From: Nocardioides panzhihuensis
GTDB lineage: Bacteria; Actinomycetota; Actinomycetes; Propionibacteriales; Nocardioidaceae
Reading direction: 5' to 3'
Assembly (NCBI RefSeq): GCF_013408335.1
Contig: NZ_JACBZR010000001.1
Coordinates: 3,821,501 to 3,885,500, forward strand
DNA length: 64,000 nt
This document shows positions 8,091 to 15,971 of the stretch, piece after piece; position 1 is the stretch's first letter, and each line of letters begins with the position of its first letter. The position numbers and the translations under genes were made by a program. Under the pieces are notes generated by a model. The model made no database searches, was not told the origin of the DNA, and worked only from the letters and a program-made list of their open reading frames with translations.

Positions 8091-10127
8091 TCAGGTGAGG
8101 TCGTTTGCCTTGCGGATGACCTCGACGATGTCGGCCATGATCTCGGTGAGGCTGAAGTCCTTGGGCGTGTAGACGGCCGCGACCCCCGACTCGATCAGGG
8201 TGCGGGCGTCGGACTCGGGCACGATGCCGCCGACGATGACCGGGACGTCACCGAGACCCGCATCGCGCAGGCCCTCGACCACCGACGGCACCAGGGACAT
8301 GTGCGACCCGGAGAGGATGGAGAGGCCGACCACGTGTACGTCCTCGGCTACCGCCGCGGCGACGATCTGCTCCGGGGTGAGCCGGATGCCCTGGTAGATG
8401 ACCTCGAAACCGGCATCGCGGGCGCGGACCGCGACCTGCTCGGCACCGTTGGAGTGACCGTCCAGGCCGGGCTTGCCGACGAGCATGCGCAGCTTGACGC
8501 CGAGCTCGTCGCCGGTGGCCTTCACCCGGTCGCGTACGACCGAGAGCTCGGCACCGGCCTCCGCGGCGCCGACGGCACCGGAGACACCGGTGGGGGCCCG
8601 GAACTCGCCGAACACCTCGCGCAGGGTGCCGGCCCACTCCCCCGTGGTCGCGCCCGCGCGGGCAGCGGCCAAGGTGGCCTCCATCAGGTTGGCGTCGGTC
8701 TTCGCGGCGGCGGCCAGCGCCGCCAGCGCCTCGGTCACGGCGGTCTCGTCGCGCTCGGCCTTCCACGCCTCGAGGGAGGCCTTGGCGGCCTCCTCGGCAC
8801 GCGGGTCCGCGACCATGATGGCGGCGTCGAGGTCGGCAGTCAGCGGGGACGGCTCGGTGGTGGTGAACTTGTTGACGCCGACGATGATCTCGTCGCCCGC
8901 CTCGATGGCCCCTCGCCGACGCGCGTGCGAGGAGACCAGCTCGGACTTCATGTAGCCGGTGTCGACCGCGGCGATCGCGCCGCCCATGGCCTGGACCCGG
9001 TCGATCTCCTCCTTGGCCCCGGCGACGAGCTCGGCGACCTTGGCCTCGACGACCGGCGAGCCGTCGAAGAGGTCGCCGTACTCCAGCAGGTCGGACTCGT
9101 AGGCCAGCACCTGCTGCAGGCGCAGGGACCACTGCTGGTCCCACGGACGCGGCAGTCCGAGCGCCTCGTTCCAGGCCGGCAGCTGCACCGCGCGAGCTCG
9201 GGCGTTCTTGGACAGCGTCACGGCGAGCATCTCCAGCACGATGCGCTGGACGTTGTTCTCCGGCTGGGCCTCGGTCAGGCCGAGCGAGTTGACCTGGACG
9301 CCGTAGCGGAACCGGCGCATCTTCGGGTCCTCGACCCCGTAGCGCTCACGGGTGATGTCGTCCCACAGCTCGACGAAGGCGCGCATCTTGCACATCTCCT
9401 CGACGAACCGCACGCCGGCGTTGACGAAGAACGAGATCCGGCCGACGACCTTGCCGAAGTCCTCCTCCGAGACCTGGCCGGAGGCCTTGACCGCATCGAG
9501 CACCGAGATGGCGGTGCACATCGCGTAGGCGATCTCCTGCACCGGCGTCGCGCCGGCCTCCTGCAGGTGGTAGCTGCAGATGTTGATCGGGTTCCACTTC
9601 GGGATCTGGTGGACCGTGTAGGCGATCATGTCGCTGATCAGCCGCAGGGAGTGCTCCGGCGGAAAGACGTACGTCCCCCGGGAGAGGTACTCCTTGATGA
9701 TGTCGTTCTGGGTGGTGCCGGCCAGCTTGGCGGCGACCGCGGCAGGGTCCATCCCGGGGTTCTGCTCCTCGGCGGCGACCTGGTACATCGCGAGCATCCA
9801 CATGGCGGTCGCGTTGATCGTCATCGAGGTGTTCATCTCGGTGAGGGGGATCTGGTCGAAGAGCTTGCGCATCTCCCCCATGTGCATGATCGGCACGCCC
9901 ACCTTGCCGACCTCGCCGCGAGCGAGGACGCTGTCGGGGTCGTAGCCGGTCTGGGTCGGCAGGTCGAAGGCCACCGAGAGGCCCGTCTGACCCTTGGCGA
10001 GGTTGTTGCGATAGAGCTCGTTGGACGCCTCGGCGGTCGAGTGGCCGGCGTACGTGCGCATCAGCCAGGAGCGATCCTTCGCCGGGCGGCTCTGCTCGGA
10101 GTGCGTGGTGTCCGTCATAAGAGGCAT
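8091..10127 (-). CDS. meaA: B12-dependent acyl-CoA mutase MeaA (ethylmalonyl-CoA mutase)
   Basis: This 678-residue enzyme fuses a mutase TIM-barrel domain (about residues 20-520) to a B12-binding domain. The barrel has the family signatures FDLPTQTGYDPD, MNTSMTINATAMW and TQNDIIKEYLSRGTYVFPP. The cobalamin-binding motif D-x-H-x-x-G is at D556/H558 (GLDGHSNG). Overall similarity is to actinobacterial MeaA, which rearranges ethylmalonyl-CoA in the ethylmalonyl-CoA pathway, rather than to the two-subunit methylmalonyl-CoA mutase. The upstream ATG is chosen because GAAGGG lies 5-6 bases before it; an ATG nine bases later is possible. A palindrome lies just upstream, and a PduO-type adenosyltransferase lies 580 bases away. 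No crotonyl-CoA reductase gene is in this window. Confidence 0.9.
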   Translation of the reverse strand: MPLMTDTTHSEQSRPAKDRSWLMRTYAGHSTAEASNELYRNNLAKGQTGLSVAFDLPTQTGYDPDSVLARGEVGKVGVPIMHMGEMRKLFDQIPLTEMNTSMTINATAMWMLAMYQVAAEEQNPGMDPAAVAAKLAGTTQNDIIKEYLSRGTYVFPPEHSLRLISDMIAYTVHQIPKWNPINICSYHLQEAGATPVQEIAYAMCTAISVLDAVKASGQVSEEDFGKVVGRISFFVNAGVRFVEEMCKMRAFVELWDDITRERYGVEDPKMRRFRYGVQVNSLGLTEAQPENNVQRIVLEMLAVTLSKNARARAVQLPAWNEALGLPRPWDQQWSLRLQQVLAYESDLLEYGDLFDGSPVVEAKVAELVAGAKEEIDRVQAMGGAIAAVDTGYMKSELVSSHARRRGAIEAGDEIIVGVNKFTTTEPSPLTADLDAAIMVADPRAEEAAKASLEAWKAERDETAVTEALAALAAAAKTDANLMEATLAAARAGATTGEWAGTLREVFGEFRAPTGVSGAVGAAEAGAELSVVRDRVKATGDELGVKLRMLVGKPGLDGHSNGAEQVAVRARDAGFEVIYQGIRLTPEQIVAAAVAEDVHVVGLSILSGSHMSLVPSVVEGLRDAGLGDVPVIVGGIVPESDARTLIESGVAAVYTPKDFSLTEIMADIVEVIRKANDLT

Positions 10128-10138
10128 GCTAGCCCTTC

Positions 10139-10156
10139 GGTTACCGATCAGTAACC
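10139..10156. promoter_or_regulatory. Operator-like palindrome upstream of meaA
   Basis: ggttaccgatcagtaacc is symmetric at 16 of 18 positions and lies 12-29 bases before the meaA start, just upstream of its ribosome site. Its length and symmetry fit a TetR- or GntR-type operator; no cognate regulator gene is adjacent. Confidence 0.5.
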
Positions 10157-10200
10157 GACTCCGGTGTGGAAGATGTCACTCACCGGCGTTCCTTTACCCA

Positions 10201-10509
10201 CTAGGCGATGAGCGGTGAGTTCTCCACCTCGAGGACGCGGTAGAGCCTGGACAGGTGGAGCATCCGCCGCACCGCGGGGGTGCAGCCGTGAAGGATGAGC
10301 CGCCGACCCCCTGCATGGGCCTGCCTCGTCGCGACGGCGAGCAGCTTCAGCGCCGTCACATCAGCACTGTTCACACCGGAGACGTCGAGCACGACGTCAC
10401 CCTCCACCGAGTCGAGATGGTCGTAGATGACGCTGCGCGCCATCCAGGTGCTGCGTACGTCGAAATCTCCGCTCAGCACCAGCGTCGGCCCGTCGATCAC
10501 GATCTCCAT
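10201..10509 (-). CDS. STAS-domain protein (anti-sigma factor antagonist-like)
   Basis: A 102-residue single STAS domain: LVLSGDFDVRST, then GDVVLDVSGVNSADVTALKLL and a C-terminal helix ending RLYRVLEVE. In anti-anti-sigma factors the loop after the DVSGV strand carries the phosphorylated Ser (usually DSSGL); here the equivalent is ADVTALK, so Thr would have to take that role, if any residue does. The downstream ATG was chosen because GGAGG stands 5 bases before it. No anti-sigma kinase or sigma factor is nearby, so the partner is unknown. Confidence 0.8.
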   Translation of the reverse strand: MEIVIDGPTLVLSGDFDVRSTWMARSVIYDHLDSVEGDVVLDVSGVNSADVTALKLLAVATRQAHAGGRRLILHGCTPAVRRMLHLSRLYRVLEVENSPLIA

Positions 10510-10692
10510 GCCTGCCTCCATCCCCGGGAAATGGGTTGCCCTACACAGAAGCTCTACGCATCACACGGCGCTCCCTCTCGCCAATATGACGCCTGGCCGC
10601 AGCCGTTGGTTGCACCTCACAAGCCTCATTCGTCACTTCCGTACCTATTTTCTGTCATTTGACCTTGTTCCCCGAGATACGGCCCCTGCGAA

Positions 10693-10698
10693 TAGGCT
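10693..10698 (+). promoter_or_regulatory. -10-like box TAGGCT of the adenosyltransferase gene
   Basis: TAGGCT ends 6 bases before the ATG, with no Shine-Dalgarno sequence between, which fits a leaderless mRNA. A TTGACC further upstream at 10659 is too distant (28 bases) to be its -35. Confidence 0.5.
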
Positions 10699-10704
10699 CA
10701 GCGC

Positions 10705-11277
10705 ATGGTCAACCTGACGCGCATCTACACCCGCACCGGCGACGCCGGTGAGACCCGGCTCGGCGACATGAGCCTGACCGCCAAGACCGACCTGCGGCTG
10801 GAGGCGTACGCGACCACCGATGAGGCCGGCGCGGCGATCGGCGTCGCCCTCGCCCACGGCGGGATCGACGAAGACGTCGTGAAGGCGCTGACGACCGTCC
10901 AGAACGATCTCTTCGACGTCGGCGCCGACCTCTCGACCCCGGTGGTGGCCGACCCCGAGTACCCCCCGCTCCGCGTCGAGCAGGCCTACGTCGACCGGCT
11001 CGAGGCCTGGTGCGACGAGTACAACGAGCCCCTCGAGAAGCTCCGCTCGTTCATCCTCTCCGGCGGCACCGTGGCCGCGGCCCACCTGCACGTCGCCCGC
11101 ACCGTCGTGCGCCGCGCGGAACGAGCCGCCTGGGCTGCGTACGAGGTCCACGGCGAGACCATGAACAAGCTCGCCCTCACCTACCTCAACCGGCTCAGCG
11201 ACCTGCTCTTCATCCTCGCCCGGCACGCGAACCGCGAGCAGGGCGACGTCCTGTGGGTGCCGGGCGGGGAGCGCTAG
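10705..11277 (+). CDS. Cob(I)yrinic acid a,c-diamide / cob(I)alamin adenosyltransferase, PduO type
   Basis: The 190-residue product is a PduO-type corrinoid adenosyltransferase, which transfers the adenosyl group of ATP to cob(I)alamin to make coenzyme B12. Visible signatures are the N-terminal ATP loop YTRTGDAGETRLGD, the FDVGADLSTP helix, FILSGGT, and the C-terminal RRAERAAW and YLNRLSDLLFILAR helices. Its length matches the family. It lies close to meaA, a B12-dependent mutase, so supplying that enzyme is a reasonable job. Expression is probably leaderless. The gene converges with the regulator gene that ends 18 bases away. Confidence 0.93.
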   Translation: MVNLTRIYTRTGDAGETRLGDMSLTAKTDLRLEAYATTDEAGAAIGVALAHGGIDEDVVKALTTVQNDLFDVGADLSTPVVADPEYPPLRVEQAYVDRLEAWCDEYNEPLEKLRSFILSGGTVAAAHLHVARTVVRRAERAAWAAYEVHGETMNKLALTYLNRLSDLLFILARHANREQGDVLWVPGGER

Positions 11278-11295
11278 TCGCTCACAGCCGGCCGC

Positions 11296-12291
11296 TCACA
11301 GCCAGCCGCGGCGCCCCGCCTCGTAGCCGAGCTGGAGACGGGTGTCGACCTGCGCGCGGTCCATCATCTGGCGCACCCGGCGCTGGACCGTACGCAGCGA
11401 CAGCCCGAGCTGCGCACCGATCGAGGCATCCGTCAGGCCCGCGAGCAGCAGCGAGAGGACCTTGGTGTCGAGAGGCTCGAGCCGGTCGGCGGCCGTCTCG
11501 ACGGTGCCCTCCGGCGTCGCGACCAGCTTCGGCGCCGAGGCCCAGATCAGGTCGAAGAGAGCGATGATCGCGTCGAGCAGACCACTCGGATGGAGCAGCA
11601 GCGCGTCCTGGACCGTGTTGTTCCCGCCCGTCGCCGACTCACCCTGCATCAGCGGGATCAGCGCGATCTCCCGGTCGACGATGAAGGCGCGCAGCGGCAC
11701 CGTCGGCACCACCCGCAGCTCGATCCCGATCTCGAGCCCGGAGTCGATCGTCTCGTAGATGCCGGGTGTGTCGAAGACGGAACGCTCGAGCACGATGTCG
11801 TGCCTGACCCCGCGTTCGATGGCGGCGCGCTCGGCCTCGTCGGCGTCCTCGCGGGTGACGACGGCGGCCTGCGGCTTCTGCAGCGCCTGGATGCACTTCC
11901 TCGCCGAGTACTGCAGCTGGGCGAACCGCTGGGCGATCGCCTCGGTGCCGTGCACGACGTCGACGACATCCGCCACGTCCCGGCGAGCGACCGAGCCGCG
12001 ATAGAGACCGGCGAGCTCGGTCATCTCGACCTGGGCACGGCGCAGCTCGTCCTGACGCTGGACGAGCAGCGCCCCGAGCGCCACTGCCGGCGGAGAGGCG
12101 ACGTAGCGGTCCTGGCCCGCCGACGCCCGGGCGACCAGACCCTTCCCCTCGAGCGCAGCCAGCACCGCGGAGACCGCGTAGGCGTCCAGGTCGGCAGCAT
12201 CGGCCAGCTCCTCGAGATTGGCCGACGGCGCACCGACCAGCTGGCGGTAGACCGTCTCCTCGAGATTGTCGAGACCGAGCGCATCGAGCAT
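11296..12291 (-). CDS. TrmB-like/LuxR-type transcriptional regulator
   Basis: The 331-residue protein has a winged-helix half at its N-terminus (about residues 1-70, LDNLEETVYRQLVG... VSAVLAALEGKGLVAR), a central coiled segment and ligand-binding-like region, and a LuxR-type helix-turn-helix at the C-terminus (LDTKVLSLLLAGLTD... LGLSLRTVQRRVRQMMD). This pairing is common in actinobacterial TrmB/LuxR regulators. The ATG was chosen because AAAGG lies about 9 bases upstream. It is divergent from the SNF2 helicase gene across a 374-base region; whether it regulates that gene cannot be told. Confidence 0.85.
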   Translation of the reverse strand: MLDALGLDNLEETVYRQLVGAPSANLEELADAADLDAYAVSAVLAALEGKGLVARASAGQDRYVASPPAVALGALLVQRQDELRRAQVEMTELAGLYRGSVARRDVADVVDVVHGTEAIAQRFAQLQYSARKCIQALQKPQAAVVTREDADEAERAAIERGVRHDIVLERSVFDTPGIYETIDSGLEIGIELRVVPTVPLRAFIVDREIALIPLMQGESATGGNNTVQDALLLHPSGLLDAIIALFDLIWASAPKLVATPEGTVETAADRLEPLDTKVLSLLLAGLTDASIGAQLGLSLRTVQRRVRQMMDRAQVDTRLQLGYEAGRRGWL

Positions 12292-12665
12292 CCGAGATGC
12301 CTTTCCGTGGGGGAACCAACGACCGACATCATGGCAGATATACGACACGTCATATTCCCGCCATGGCGCTTCGACTTGCATTCCTCGTCAACTTGGCCGA
12401 AAGTATTCATCGCCACCTCGGTCCGGATCCCCCCGCTCGGATCGAGGTGGTTTTACTTTTGCGTGGCGAAGTCGCCCCGATCGGTTCGGATCCAGTTGCC
12501 CAGCGCCTGGGACGGCCGCATAGCCAGTCACGCCGATGAGTGCGTCGAAACGCCGTCGAGACGCCCGACCCGTCTAGACCAGTGCCACCGCAGCGAGCGA
12601 GGCGCAGGTCATCACAAGCGTCCGCGAAGTCGCAGAACCGGCCTCATGCTGGAAGAATAGATCGG
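12292..12665. other. Divergent intergenic region
   Basis: This 374-base stretch separates the regulator and the SNF2 helicase. It is richer in A and T around 12335-12470 (for example atatacgacacgtcatattc) and should hold both promoters. The frames that cross it have no family resemblance. I see no clear palindrome or RNA gene. Confidence 0.5.
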
Positions 12666-15600
12666 GTGCCCTTGCTCGAAGCTCTCACGAACGACCTACT
12701 CCGCGAGACCTTCGACCCTCAGACCATCGAGCGTGGCCGGGCCTACGCCACCGAGGGCCGGGTCGGTGAGCCGCGGATCACGGAGATCGGCAGCAGCGCA
12801 CTGCGAGCAGCGGCCGAGGTCAGCGGCAGCAGCCCAGCCCCCTACCGCGTGACCCTCAACCTGGAGTCCAGGAACGGCGTCGCCAGGCTGACGAGCCAGT
12901 GCAGCTGCCCCGTGCACAACAGCTGCAAGCACGGGGTCGCCCTGGCCATGGTCCTCGCCGACTCCCCCAGGAAGGCGACCGCGCCGGGCCCGACGTGGGA
13001 GACGGAGCTGCGTACGCTGCTGGGCCAGCTCGCCGAGGACAACAAGCCCGAGGACGACCTGCCCGCGCTGGCGCTCGAGATCGACGTGCACAGCCCGCGG
13101 GCGGCCGTGGGGGGCTCCCCCAGCGTCGAGCTCCGGCCGATGCGCATGGGCAACCGCGACCGCTGGGCGAAGACCGGCGCCGACTGGTCCAGCATCCCCA
13201 ACGCCCAGCCCGGCAAGGACTTCCCGCGCAACCAGCTGCTCCCCCTGCAGGAGCTGGCCCGCCAGCTGCGGCCGGACCGGCTGCTCTACGCTCGCGGCTC
13301 CTCGCTCAGCCTCGCCGACTTCGGTGAGCACGCGATCTCGCTGCTCCGCGATGCGATCCGTGGTGGGGTGACCGTGCTGCCCGGCGAGAACGTGCGCGGG
13401 GTGGTGGTCTTCGACGAGCCGCTCTCGCTCGCCGGAGAGCTGCATCGCGAGGACGGCGAGGCCGTCCTCCGCTTCGGCCTGGCCCACGGCGACCGCGTCT
13501 ACGCCGGACCCACGGTGCTCCCGATCGGCCGCCCGACCCGTTCGGTGGGTGTGCTCGATGCCGGAGTGCTCCACCTCGGCGAGCTGTCCGGGCCGCTCTC
13601 GACGCACGCACATCGGCTGGTGACCGCCCGGGAGCCGCTGACCGTCCCCGAGCGCGAGATCGGCACTTTGAGCGCCCTGCTGGGCCCGCTGGCCCGGCTG
13701 GTTCCGCTGCGCTCGTCCGACGACTCCCTCGACATCCCGGATCCGCCCGCACCGCGGCTGAGCCTGACGGTCACCTGGCGCAGCTCGACCCACGCCACGC
13801 TCGGCTGGACGTGGGCCTACGGCGTACGCCACTACCCCGTGGACTCCCGCGAGGACCTCGGCCTGGTCCGCGACCCTGCCGAGGAGGCCTCGCTTCGCGG
13901 CCGCGTCTCCGCCGAGCTGCTCCGCAAGCAGGAGGTGCGGGACGGCGACGCGCTCGCGCTCGCCATCCACGACCTCCCGGCGCTGCGTGAGGTCGAGGGC
14001 GTCGAGGTCACCGAGGTGCAGCGGCCCGACTTCCGCGAGACCGACGAGGACCCGGAGATCTCCTTCGAGATCACCTCGCCCGACGGTGCTGCCGTGGGCG
14101 GCCAGGACTGGCTCGACCTGCAGGTGGTCATCCGCATCGGCGGCGAGGCCGTCCCCCTGCCCGACGTGCTCGGGGCGCTGACCCGCGGCGACGACCACCT
14201 CATCCTCCCCAGCGGCACCTACCTCACCACCGACCGTCCCGAGCTGGACCGGCTCCGCAACGTCGTCGAGGCCGCCGGTCAGCTCCACGAGCGCACCGGT
14301 GAGGGGATCGCCGTCGGCAAGCACGATCTCGGCGTCTGGGCCGAGCTCGCCGAGCTGGGCGTGGTCGACCAGCAGGCCGCCGAGTGGGTCCAGCGCGCCC
14401 AGGCACTTCGCGACCTGCGCGAGATCCCGCGGCCGGAGCCCATCGGCGTGGCGACCGAGCTGCGCCACTACCAGCTCGACGGTTTCCACTGGCTGGCGTT
14501 CCTCCACGAGCAGGGTCTCGGTGGGATCCTCGCCGACGACATGGGCCTCGGCAAGACGCTTCAGGTGCTGGCCACGATCTCCCACGCCGTGCACGCTCAG
14601 CCGGGCGAGCGCGCCCCCTACCTCGTGGTGGCGCCGACCAGCGTCGTACCGGCCTGGGTGCAGGAGGCCCGCCGCCACACCCCCGGCCTTCGGGTCAGCA
14701 CGGTGAGCAGGCGGGTCGACTCCGTGGCCGAGGCCCGCGAGGACGCCGACGTCGTGGTCACCACCTACGCCATCCTCCGGCTCGAGCAGGACGCCTTCGC
14801 CGGGCGGCCGTGGTCCGGTCTCGTCCTCGACGAGGCGCAGCAGGTCAAGAACCACCAGTCCAAGACGTACGCAGCGGCCCGCCGCATCGACGCCCGCTGG
14901 CGCCTCGCGGTGACGGGCACGCCCTTCGAGAACCGGCTGATGGAGCTGTGGGCGCTGCTCTCGATCACCGCGCCGGGCCTCTACCCCAGCCCGCGGATGT
15001 TCCGCGACACGGTGGTCTCTCCTGTGGAGAAGTCGGGCGACGACGACGCGCTGCGCCGGTTCCGGACCCGGCTGCGCCCGTTCCTGCTGCGGCGTACGAA
15101 GGAGCTGGTCGCCGACGACCTGCCGCCCAAGCAGGAGCAGGTGCTCGGCGTCGACCTCAACCCCGTCCACCGCAAGATCTACGACGCCCACCTGGCCAAG
15201 GAACGGCAGCGGATCCTGCATCTGCTCGACGACTTCAACGACAACCGGGTCGCGATCCTCAGCGCGCTGACCAGGCTGCGGCAGCTCTCGCTCGACCCCG
15301 GCCTGGTCGATCCCGAGGACAACGACGTCGGCTCCGCCAAGCTCGAGACGCTCGTCGACCACATCGAGGAGCTCGCCGCCGAGGGCCACAAGGCGCTCGT
15401 CTTCAGCCAGTTCACCTCGTTCCTCGGCCGGGCCCGCACCCGGCTCGCCGAGGCCGGCATCGACACCGCCTACCTCGACGGCTCGACGCGCGACCGCGGG
15501 GCGGTGATCGAGAGCTTCCGCGAGGGTGACGCCCCGGTCTTCCTGATCTCCCTCAAGGCGGGTGGCGTCGGCCTGACTCTGACCGAGGCCGACTACGTCT

Positions 15601-15836
15601 TCGTGCTCGACCCCTGGTGGAACCCCGCAGCCGAGGCCCAGGCCGTCGACCGCGCCCACCGCATCGGCCAGACCCAGCACGTCATGGTCTACCGGCTGGT
15701 CTCGACGGGCACGATCGAGGAGAAGGTCATGGAGCTCAAGGAGCGCAAGGCCGAGCTCTTCGCCAAGGTCGTCGACGGCGAGGGCGCGATGGGCGCCACC
15801 ATCGGCGCCGACGACATCCGCGCGCTGTTCGACTGA
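12666..15836 (+). CDS. SWIM zinc-finger SNF2-family helicase
   Basis: The 1056-residue product is a stand-alone SNF2/RapA-like DNA translocase. A SWIM zinc finger with CSC-x5-CKH (C79, C81, C87, H89) comes first, followed by a long SNF2-associated region. The ATPase core has the Walker A motif DDMGLGKT near residue 625, the Walker B-like LDEAQ near 720, and helicase motif VI AVDRAHRIGQ near 994. Such proteins remodel protein-DNA or polymerase-DNA complexes; the bacterial role is mostly unknown. The GTG start was chosen because the 42 residues upstream are non-family sequence and GGAAG stands about 10 bases before it. A longer start at 12540 is open but unlikely. Confidence 0.9.
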   Translation: MPLLEALTNDLLRETFDPQTIERGRAYATEGRVGEPRITEIGSSALRAAAEVSGSSPAPYRVTLNLESRNGVARLTSQCSCPVHNSCKHGVALAMVLADSPRKATAPGPTWETELRTLLGQLAEDNKPEDDLPALALEIDVHSPRAAVGGSPSVELRPMRMGNRDRWAKTGADWSSIPNAQPGKDFPRNQLLPLQELARQLRPDRLLYARGSSLSLADFGEHAISLLRDAIRGGVTVLPGENVRGVVVFDEPLSLAGELHREDGEAVLRFGLAHGDRVYAGPTVLPIGRPTRSVGVLDAGVLHLGELSGPLSTHAHRLVTAREPLTVPEREIGTLSALLGPLARLVPLRSSDDSLDIPDPPAPRLSLTVTWRSSTHATLGWTWAYGVRHYPVDSREDLGLVRDPAEEASLRGRVSAELLRKQEVRDGDALALAIHDLPALREVEGVEVTEVQRPDFRETDEDPEISFEITSPDGAAVGGQDWLDLQVVIRIGGEAVPLPDVLGALTRGDDHLILPSGTYLTTDRPELDRLRNVVEAAGQLHERTGEGIAVGKHDLGVWAELAELGVVDQQAAEWVQRAQALRDLREIPRPEPIGVATELRHYQLDGFHWLAFLHEQGLGGILADDMGLGKTLQVLATISHAVHAQPGERAPYLVVAPTSVVPAWVQEARRHTPGLRVSTVSRRVDSVAEAREDADVVVTTYAILRLEQDAFAGRPWSGLVLDEAQQVKNHQSKTYAAARRIDARWRLAVTGTPFENRLMELWALLSITAPGLYPSPRMFRDTVVSPVEKSGDDDALRRFRTRLRPFLLRRTKELVADDLPPKQEQVLGVDLNPVHRKIYDAHLAKERQRILHLLDDFNDNRVAILSALTRLRQLSLDPGLVDPEDNDVGSAKLETLVDHIEELAAEGHKALVFSQFTSFLGRARTRLAEAGIDTAYLDGSTRDRGAVIESFREGDAPVFLISLKAGGVGLTLTEADYVFVLDPWWNPAAEAQAVDRAHRIGQTQHVMVYRLVSTGTIEEKVMELKERKAELFAKVVDGEGAMGATIGADDIRALFD

Positions 15837-15875
15837 TCTGTGGCGGGGCGGGGCCGGCGGTCCCGGTGTGATCCC

Positions 15876-15971
15876 GTGTAACACGTCGTTCGTAGGACTA
15901 CTCGCCCTTTAGAACGACCGGATAGTCCTACGAACAGCGTGTTACACAACGAGTTACACAGCGTGTTACAC
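15876..15971. repeat. Modular inverted repeat with 12-bp direct repeats
   Basis: Between convergent genes, gtgtaacacgtcgttcgtaggacta (two blocks, 15876-15900) is mirrored with two mismatches by 15923-15947. Beyond it the outer motif recurs at 12-bp steps: gtgttacac at 15939, gagttacac at 15951 and gtgttacac at 15963. The last copy overlaps the stop codon of the MFS gene. The stem can act as a bidirectional terminator; the extra direct copies are not needed for that. Confidence 0.75.

Noticed and set aside
7428..10154. Plus-strand frame of about 900 codons opposite meaA and the membrane-protein gene
   Set aside because: Its protein is His/Asp/Gly/Arg-rich with no family features, and the opposite strand encodes an intact, clearly recognisable mutase.
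10128..10704. Cobalamin riboswitch upstream of meaA or the adenosyltransferase gene
   Set aside because: The spacers are too short or lack a recognisable B12-box, and the adenosyltransferase appears leaderless.
12696..15884. Minus-strand frame of about 1060 codons opposite the SNF2 helicase
   Set aside because: Composition is that of an antisense shadow in GC-rich DNA, and the helicase motifs on the plus strand are complete.
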